38,942 nt of DNA, taken from Acetatifactor sp. Lineage in GTDB: Bacteria; Bacillota; Clostridia; Lachnospirales; Lachnospiraceae. The notes below the pieces were generated by a model. That model had not been told where the DNA came from. It saw nothing but the letters and a program-made list of their open reading frames with translations, and did no database searches. The stretch is taken from the NCBI GenBank assembly GCA_022511465.1, contig JAFLRM010000032.1, forward strand, positions 1 to 38,942. The letters are read 5' to 3'. Position 1 is the first letter of the stretch, and each line of letters begins with the position of its first letter. This document shows, in pieces, positions 33,960 through 38,942 of the stretch. Position numbers and translations under genes: made by a program.

Positions 33960-35926
33960 AGCGCAATAAAACTTATGGGAAATTACTAAAAACGATGATC
34001 GCCACGATGCTCCTTGGGGCCTGCGCCGCAGGGTTTTCAGGGTGTGCCGGGAAGGAGGCAGCGAAGGAAGATTCCGAGCGGACGGTGGTCACCATGATGT
34101 ACGTAAATGCTCTTCCGGAATTTGAAGCGTTGGTGGAAAATACGTTCCCGGATATTGACCTGCAGGTGCAGAGTAATATCAGTACGACAATAAATCGCGC
34201 CAGTGTGCGGAAACTCACCCATGGTCATGGGACGGATATTGTGACAATCGCACTGCCTTCAGAAGAGGCCGGCCAGTATCTGCTGGATCTGAGTACGGAG
34301 TCTTATGTGTCCAATTATCAGTCTACGGTCATGAATACTTATCTGGAGAACGGGCGGATCAAATACATACCGCTGCCCGGCCAGTATATGGGATTTATTT
34401 ATAATAAGACCCTGGCAGAGAAGGCCGGGATTACAGAGATAGAGACACAGGAGGAATTACTGGCCATGCTGGACTCGGCCCATGGGCAGGGGATTGGGAT
34501 GGAAGAGGATGGCAGCATGTTTGGTATCTATACGATGGATATCTATGCTATCGCTTCTTATTTCTATGGAGTTCAGGTCCCTGATTTTCTGGCGCTTCCC
34601 GAAGGCATTATATGGGACGGGGAAATGCAGGAGGGGGAAGGGAACTTCGTAGGGAGCATGGAGGACTGTGTGGCTTTTGCGATGCAATTGATTGAGCGGG
34701 GATATATGAATCCAGACCGGATCTTATCGAAGCTGAACAATGCAACGCCGGTGCTGGAGGATATGCAAAGCGGCAATTTGATGATGGCATATGGAAATGC
34801 TCGGTTGTACAATACGCTGGAGAACAGCAATTCGGAGTATGAATACGCCATGCTTCCTTTTTTGAGTAAGGATGGGAACCACAGCTGGACTCTTTGCATA
34901 CCGGACGGCTTTCTGGCCCTGAATGCGGCGCTGGGCGAAGCGGGAAATGAGGCAAAACTGGAGGCCTGCCATCGGATATTGGGGCTTTTGTCCACGCCTG
35001 AAGGCCAGAAGGCCTTTATGGCGGATAACGGTGCGGCCCGGTCCTATCTGCTGGGAGACACCCAGAAAGAAAACATTGTGCCTGAGGGAATCCGAAAGTG
35101 TGTGGAGGAGGGCTATGTGTATAAAGTGTGGCTTCCAATGGATGTCTTGCAGTATTTTGGCGCACAGATGGTTACGGTTCTGACCGGAGAGGCAGGACTT
35201 AAGGATGCGCTGCAGGCAGTGGATGACTATTTCTATCACGGCAGTGTGGATAGTAACAGTGACATAGCGGTCATTGGCACTTTAGAAGAGGATCTGATCT
35301 ATGAAAATTATAACGTACGTTTGAGGGAGACGGCTTTGGGAAACCTGGTCGCTGATGCGGTGAGGGAGGCTGCCATGGCAGAAATGGCTTTTGCGAATGG
35401 CGGAAGCATCCGGGAAAGTCTTTATGAAGGTGATGTACTGAATTTGGATATGGATATCGTCTGCCCCTATGGAAATAGGATAGTCGTTCTGGAGGTGGAT
35501 GCGGATACCATATGGAGTATGCTGGAAAATGGAATTTCCACGATGTACCAGGAGACGAACATACCGGGGGGACGTTTTCTGAATGTGTCCGGACTTTGTT
35601 ATTCTTTTACGGAGCCGGATGAAGAGCACCCGGCCAGACTCCTTTCAGTTACGCTGCCGGATGGCAGGGAGCTTTCCAAAGAGGCTACCTATACGATCGC
35701 AGTCACCGATTATATGGCCGGACACAGTGGATATTACAACAACGGAGATGACTACACTATGCTGAATATTTACAGCGATACGGTGCCGCTTGCAGAGAAG
35801 GTCCGTTTGATGAGAGAAACGGGGCTTACCTATGCGGATGCAATGCGTCTGTATTTTCAAAATCATAAGGATATTGTAACTGCGCAGATTGAAGGGAGGA
35901 TAACGAGTGTTGATAGAAGTGAGTAA
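33956..35926 (+). CDS. Lipoprotein fusing a solute-binding protein to a 5'-nucleotidase C-terminal domain
   Basis: The 656-aa product begins at TTG with GGGAGGGA upstream. A signal peptide with lipobox FSGC (Cys30) leads into a family 1 extracellular solute-binding fold (about 43-425): VVTMMYVNALPEFEALVENTF (split: VVTMMYVNALPEF, then EALVENTF), GHGTDIVTIAL, GQYMGFIYNKTLAEKAGI, TLCIPDGFLALN and LGLLSTPEGQKAFMADNGA. The rest (about 445-640) matches the C-terminal, substrate-recognising domain of 5'-nucleotidases: ETALGNLVADAVREA, FANGGSIRESLYEGD, CPYGNRIVVLEV and AVTDYMAGHSGYYNNGDD. The metallophosphatase half is absent, so it probably binds rather than hydrolyses. No permease gene is near. 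It overlaps the downstream histidine kinase by 20 bases, pointing to a sensory role. Confidence 0.82.
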   Translation: MKRNKTYGKLLKTMIATMLLGACAAGFSGCAGKEAAKEDSERTVVTMMYVNALPEFEALVENTFPDIDLQVQSNISTTINRASVRKLTHGHGTDIVTIALPSEEAGQYLLDLSTESYVSNYQSTVMNTYLENGRIKYIPLPGQYMGFIYNKTLAEKAGITEIETQEELLAMLDSAHGQGIGMEEDGSMFGIYTMDIYAIASYFYGVQVPDFLALPEGIIWDGEMQEGEGNFVGSMEDCVAFAMQLIERGYMNPDRILSKLNNATPVLEDMQSGNLMMAYGNARLYNTLENSNSEYEYAMLPFLSKDGNHSWTLCIPDGFLALNAALGEAGNEAKLEACHRILGLLSTPEGQKAFMADNGAARSYLLGDTQKENIVPEGIRKCVEEGYVYKVWLPMDVLQYFGAQMVTVLTGEAGLKDALQAVDDYFYHGSVDSNSDIAVIGTLEEDLIYENYNVRLRETALGNLVADAVREAAMAEMAFANGGSIRESLYEGDVLNLDMDIVCPYGNRIVVLEVDADTIWSMLENGISTMYQETNIPGGRFLNVSGLCYSFTEPDEEHPARLLSVTLPDGRELSKEATYTIAVTDYMAGHSGYYNNGDDYTMLNIYSDTVPLAEKVRLMRETGLTYADAMRLYFQNHKDIVTAQIEGRITSVDRSE

Positions 35927-38507
35927 AAAAAGATCCAGGCGCATACAGTTTGCCTTTTTCCTGAGCGTAGTCGCATTGTTCGTGGTTTGCATCGTGAGTT
36001 TTACCATACTTGGCAGGCGTGCAGGAGATGGAACCTGGAAGGCCACGGAGGAACTCAGCACAGTGTATCTGGAGGAAATATCCGCCAGAGTTCTTATAAA
36101 TCTGGAAAGCAGTATTGATAATAACTTTGCAAAGCTGTGGACCGTTACTCAGAGCATACAGGCTGAGGATCTGGAAAATGAAGAAAGATTTAAATCCTTT
36201 ATTGCTGAGATGGAGGAGCATAATCAGTTTGATTTTCTCGTCTTTATCGATGACGCAGGGATGTATCATAGTCTGGCGGGTACGAGGCCTGCAGCTTCCA
36301 AAATAAGCTTTCTGGCAAAGCTTTTGCAGGGTGAGACGAATCTGATTTCCTATGATGAGGCTATATGGGGTGACAATATGGTGCTGCTGGGCAGCGCCAT
36401 GAAACCGGTAGATTATGGTGAGAATCGGCTGGTGGCTGTCGTGGCAGGTATTTCCAACGCGAATTTCAGCAGCCAGCTGACATATCAGCAGGAATCGAAC
36501 CAGACTGACATAAGTATCATTACAGCAGACGGCAGCTATATCATTCAGAACCATTACAATCAGGATATGCCGGTCAGTACCAATATTTTATCCAAGATGG
36601 AAAAATATGCTCATCTGGAGAACGAGGCGGATCTGGAACAGATGAAGGAGAATCTGGCTCAGGGCAGGACAGGGATGATAGCCTATACCATTCAGGACGA
36701 ATATAGGTTTATTTACTATGCACCCATGCAGACTACCGGCTGGTTTATTGTGATAGAGATTCCTTATGGAATGATAGGTGGCTTGATTGACGATATGAAC
36801 GGAACGACCATGATGGTGTCCGCGCTTATCATTGTGTTGATGATGCTTGTGTTTGCCGGTTTTTTCATTTATATGAGGAAGAATGAGCAGGCGCTTGTTG
36901 ATATGAATGAGGCGGCAAAAGCTGCGCAGCAGAAGGCAGAGAGTGCCAGCCTGGCAAAGAGTGAGTTCATGGGGCGCATGAGCCATGAACTCCGTACGCC
37001 CATGAACGGTATCATAGGCATGTGTACCATTGCCAGAAAGAATCTGAATAATCCGGAAATGGTTGAGGAGAGTCTGGGGAAAATTGCATTGTCCTCCAAG
37101 CATTTGATGCTGCTTATCAAGGATATCCTGGATTTTTCAGAAATTGAGCGTGGCAATATAAAGGTAGATCAGGAGGAATTTGATTTTAGAATTTTTATGG
37201 AGGGCATCAGTGATATTTGTTATGCCCAGGCGATGGATAAGCAGATTGAATTTGAAATCGTAATAGAAAAAGAAACGGACGAAAAATTTGTGGGAGACGC
37301 GGCGAAATTGAATCAGGTGCTGATGAATCTTTTGCGCAATGCGCTGAAATTTACCCCGTCCGGAGGTAAAATCCGTCTGAAGGTGTCAACTCGGGAACGT
37401 GAAGAAAACCTGACATGGATGAGGTTTCAGGTCATTGATACCGGGTGCGGCATAAGACAGGAAGATTTAGGTAAAATTTTTGAGAGTTTTGAGCAGGCAG
37501 ATAAGACCATTGCGACGCGGTATGGAGGTATCGGCCTGGGACTTTCTATCGTAGAGCGGTCTGTGGAACTTATGGGTGGCAGCGTGTCAGTGGACAGCGT
37601 GTTAGGCGAAGGAAGTACCTTCACTGTGGATGTGCCTCTGGGACGGACAGAGCAGGAGAGACGGAAAACCTTTGAAAATCTGCGTGTACTTGTAGCTGAA
37701 GATGAGGCGGATAATGCGGCTTATGTGAAGGAGATTTTGGAGCGTATGGAGGTCGCGCTCATTGACGTTGCAGCAAACGGCACTCAGGCAGTGGAACTGG
37801 TGCGTCAGGCTGGAAGAGCAGGGCGGGAGTATGATGTCTGCTTCTTAAAGCAACCTTTAAAAAGTCCGGACGGAGAAGATGTCGCAGCGAAGATCCGCCA
37901 TATTGTCGGGAAAGATACTACCGCTATTTATCTGTGTACGTACGATGTGTTGGGAGCAGAAGTTAATGTTCAAAAAGCAGAGGCGAATGGCACGCTGCAA
38001 ATGCCTTTGTTCGCGTCCTCTATTGAAGGGGCTCTGGAGACCGTACAGGGGCGTCTGAAACAGACTCCGGAATCCGGCGTGGCAGAGGCAAAGCCCCCTG
38101 TGACTAAGGATGTGTTTGATTTTACGGGGAAACGAATTTTGCTGGCAGAGGATAGTGTATTGAATCGGCAGATTGTGTGTGCGCTCGTAGGCAAGGCCAC
38201 CGGTGCCATCATAGAGGAGGCGGAGGACGGATTAAAGGCTGTGGAGATGTTTACAGGTTCTCCAGTGGATTATTATGATTTGATCTTGATGGATATAATG
38301 ATGCCCAATATGGATGGCTATGAGGCCACCAGAAACATTCGAGCCCTGAAACGTCCGGATGCGGAACGAATTCCTATTTTTGCCGTTACAGCCAATGCTT
38401 TCACGGAGGATGTGGAAAAATGTCTTGCTACAGGCATGAATGCTCATATTGCAAAGCCATTGAATGCCATGGAGGTTTATAGAAAAATGGCACAGGTTTT
38501 GTGTTGA
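35907..38507 (+). CDS. Hybrid sensor histidine kinase with pseudo-receiver and receiver
   Basis: The 866-aa product starts at GTG (GGGAGGA seven bases upstream; TTG at 35910 is an alternative). The order is membrane helix (about 11-32), external Cache-like sensor (about 40-285), second helix (about 292-315), HisKA with MSHELRTPMNGI (His360), and HATPase (N box LMNLLRNALKFTP, G boxes DTGCGI and GGIGLGLSI). The first receiver (about 592-715) has CFLKQPL with Lys648 at the phospho-Asp position, so it cannot be phosphorylated. The second (about 742-864) is intact with LMDIMMPNMDG (Asp796). There is no DNA-binding output domain and no response regulator gene in the window, so the phosphate target is elsewhere. 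The 20-base overlap with the binding-protein gene suggests that protein presents the signal. Confidence 0.93.
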   Translation: MLIEVSKKRSRRIQFAFFLSVVALFVVCIVSFTILGRRAGDGTWKATEELSTVYLEEISARVLINLESSIDNNFAKLWTVTQSIQAEDLENEERFKSFIAEMEEHNQFDFLVFIDDAGMYHSLAGTRPAASKISFLAKLLQGETNLISYDEAIWGDNMVLLGSAMKPVDYGENRLVAVVAGISNANFSSQLTYQQESNQTDISIITADGSYIIQNHYNQDMPVSTNILSKMEKYAHLENEADLEQMKENLAQGRTGMIAYTIQDEYRFIYYAPMQTTGWFIVIEIPYGMIGGLIDDMNGTTMMVSALIIVLMMLVFAGFFIYMRKNEQALVDMNEAAKAAQQKAESASLAKSEFMGRMSHELRTPMNGIIGMCTIARKNLNNPEMVEESLGKIALSSKHLMLLIKDILDFSEIERGNIKVDQEEFDFRIFMEGISDICYAQAMDKQIEFEIVIEKETDEKFVGDAAKLNQVLMNLLRNALKFTPSGGKIRLKVSTREREENLTWMRFQVIDTGCGIRQEDLGKIFESFEQADKTIATRYGGIGLGLSIVERSVELMGGSVSVDSVLGEGSTFTVDVPLGRTEQERRKTFENLRVLVAEDEADNAAYVKEILERMEVALIDVAANGTQAVELVRQAGRAGREYDVCFLKQPLKSPDGEDVAAKIRHIVGKDTTAIYLCTYDVLGAEVNVQKAEANGTLQMPLFASSIEGALETVQGRLKQTPESGVAEAKPPVTKDVFDFTGKRILLAEDSVLNRQIVCALVGKATGAIIEEAEDGLKAVEMFTGSPVDYYDLILMDIMMPNMDGYEATRNIRALKRPDAERIPIFAVTANAFTEDVEKCLATGMNAHIAKPLNAMEVYRKMAQVLC

Positions 38508-38596
38508 GCGGGTTACACCACTTGAAATCTTCACGTGCTATGAGAAATACTAAGGCTGTTTATGTCTGTATCAACTAGCATGGAAGATCAAAACCT

Positions 38597-38714
38597 TTTG
38601 GCAAAAAAATAAAAAATTTGCGTAAAAAAAGCTGACTCAGCGGGAGGTGGCGGACAAGTGGGAGTTTCCGAGCAGGCGGTATCCAAGTGGGAGACAGGAG
38701 GGGCCTATAGTTAA
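38597..38714 (+). pseudogene. Decayed XRE-type helix-turn-helix regulator gene
   Basis: The pieces of a typical Cro/CI helix-turn-helix are in order but in three frames: FGKKIKNLRKK (38597-38629), LTQREVADKW (38632-38661) and GVSEQAVSKWETGGAY (38661-38708). A TGA lies at 38633 in the first frame. The shifts fall at the A7 run around 38624-38630 and at the GGG before 38662. After GGAY the expected PD continuation is missing and a stop follows, so the 3' part is lost as well. Confidence 0.75.
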
Positions 38715-38781
38715 AGATACTAAACAGATATGGCAGCTTCACGCTTGTACACTACTTGATCTATCTAAAAAAGTCAATTTT

Positions 38782-38828
38782 ACGGACAATTCTGAACTGG
38801 AGTATATCCAAAATTTAGAATTGTCCGT
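38782..38828. repeat. 12-bp perfect inverted repeat
   Basis: ACGGACAATTCT (38782-38793) and AGAATTGTCCGT (38817-38828) are separated by 23 bases, and TTTTG follows on the plus strand. This could be a weak terminator or the remains of a small mobile element. The rest of 38508-38942 holds only the pseudogene and an AT-rich promoter region. Confidence 0.6.
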
Positions 38829-38854
38829 TTTGTGTCGAGAAAATAAAAAAATAG

Positions 38855-38883
38855 AAGACATTTATACAATTATATGATATAAT
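38855..38883 (+). promoter_or_regulatory. Promoter candidate reading out of the window
   Basis: AAGACA (38855-38860), a 17-base spacer and TATAAT (38878-38883) with TGA directly upstream (extended -10). It would drive a gene beyond the right edge. Confidence 0.45.
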
Positions 38884-38942
38884 AATTTCAAATACATATA
38901 ACTATTTATTATTAATAACGAATAATTTAAAGTTATCCGTTA

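Noticed and set aside
38647..38877. 76-codon frame at the right end
   Set aside because: It starts inside the helix-turn-helix remnant in the wrong frame for most of it and runs through the inverted repeat, with no ribosome binding site.

Overview
The window looks like chromosomal DNA from a Gram-positive anaerobe of the class Clostridia, most likely Lachnospiraceae. This is inferred from the gene content: a mecA adaptor, a T-box leader in front of a type 3 prolyl-tRNA synthetase, lipoproteins and TM-anchored surface proteins with a choline-binding-like wall repeat, an HD-GYP/GGDEF protein, and an RND pump whose adaptor is a lipoprotein. Spacing, AGGAGG-type ribosome binding sites and TTGACA/TATAAT promoters fit. 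I see no rRNA, tRNA, CRISPR array or intact insertion sequence.

Layout. 1-1.04 kb: the 3' part of an Rpn/PD-(D/E)XK nuclease gene with an in-frame 21-bp tandem repeat coding for a coiled coil. 1.06-6.0 kb: a histidine phosphatase (minus), mecA with its terminator, a zinc-ribbon membrane protein overlapping a TPM-domain protein, and an RluA-type pseudouridine synthase (minus). 6.1-11.8 kb: a membrane HD-GYP plus GGDEF c-di-GMP enzyme, a proline T-box with proS, a LysM protein and an alpha/beta hydrolase. 11.8-17.0 kb: a MarR regulator with a perfect palindrome on its promoter and a degenerate copy before the next gene, a heterodimeric ABC exporter pair with asymmetric ATP sites, and a cytidylate-kinase-like protein. 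17.0-21.7 kb: an RND efflux pair. 21.7-25.7 kb: a DEDDh exonuclease with a zinc-ribbon-like tail, a D-Ala-D-Ala carboxypeptidase (minus), and two paralogous small lipoproteins (minus), each with its own near-identical promoter and its own terminator. 25.8-26.9 kb: trmB and trxA.

The most unusual part is 27.0-38.5 kb, where eight genes plus one small ORF run on the plus strand with short gaps or overlaps. The first five encode surface proteins: a membrane-anchored VanX-like M15 peptidase, an Ig-repeat transglutaminase-like protein, an MBOAT acyltransferase, an SGNH-like protein with Cys at the nucleophile position, and a lipoprotein. This resembles an envelope modification module in which MBOAT and SGNH partner to acylate an exported polymer (inference). 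Then comes a 34-aa ORF that overlaps a TTG-started lipoprotein, which fuses a solute-binding protein to the C-terminal domain of 5'-nucleotidases. That gene in turn overlaps a hybrid histidine kinase with one pseudo-receiver and one intact receiver. The gene overlaps suggest a ligand-sensing pair, which may control or monitor the envelope module.

The last 430 bases hold a decayed XRE-type helix-turn-helix gene split over three frames, an inverted repeat, and an AT-rich promoter pointing out of the window.
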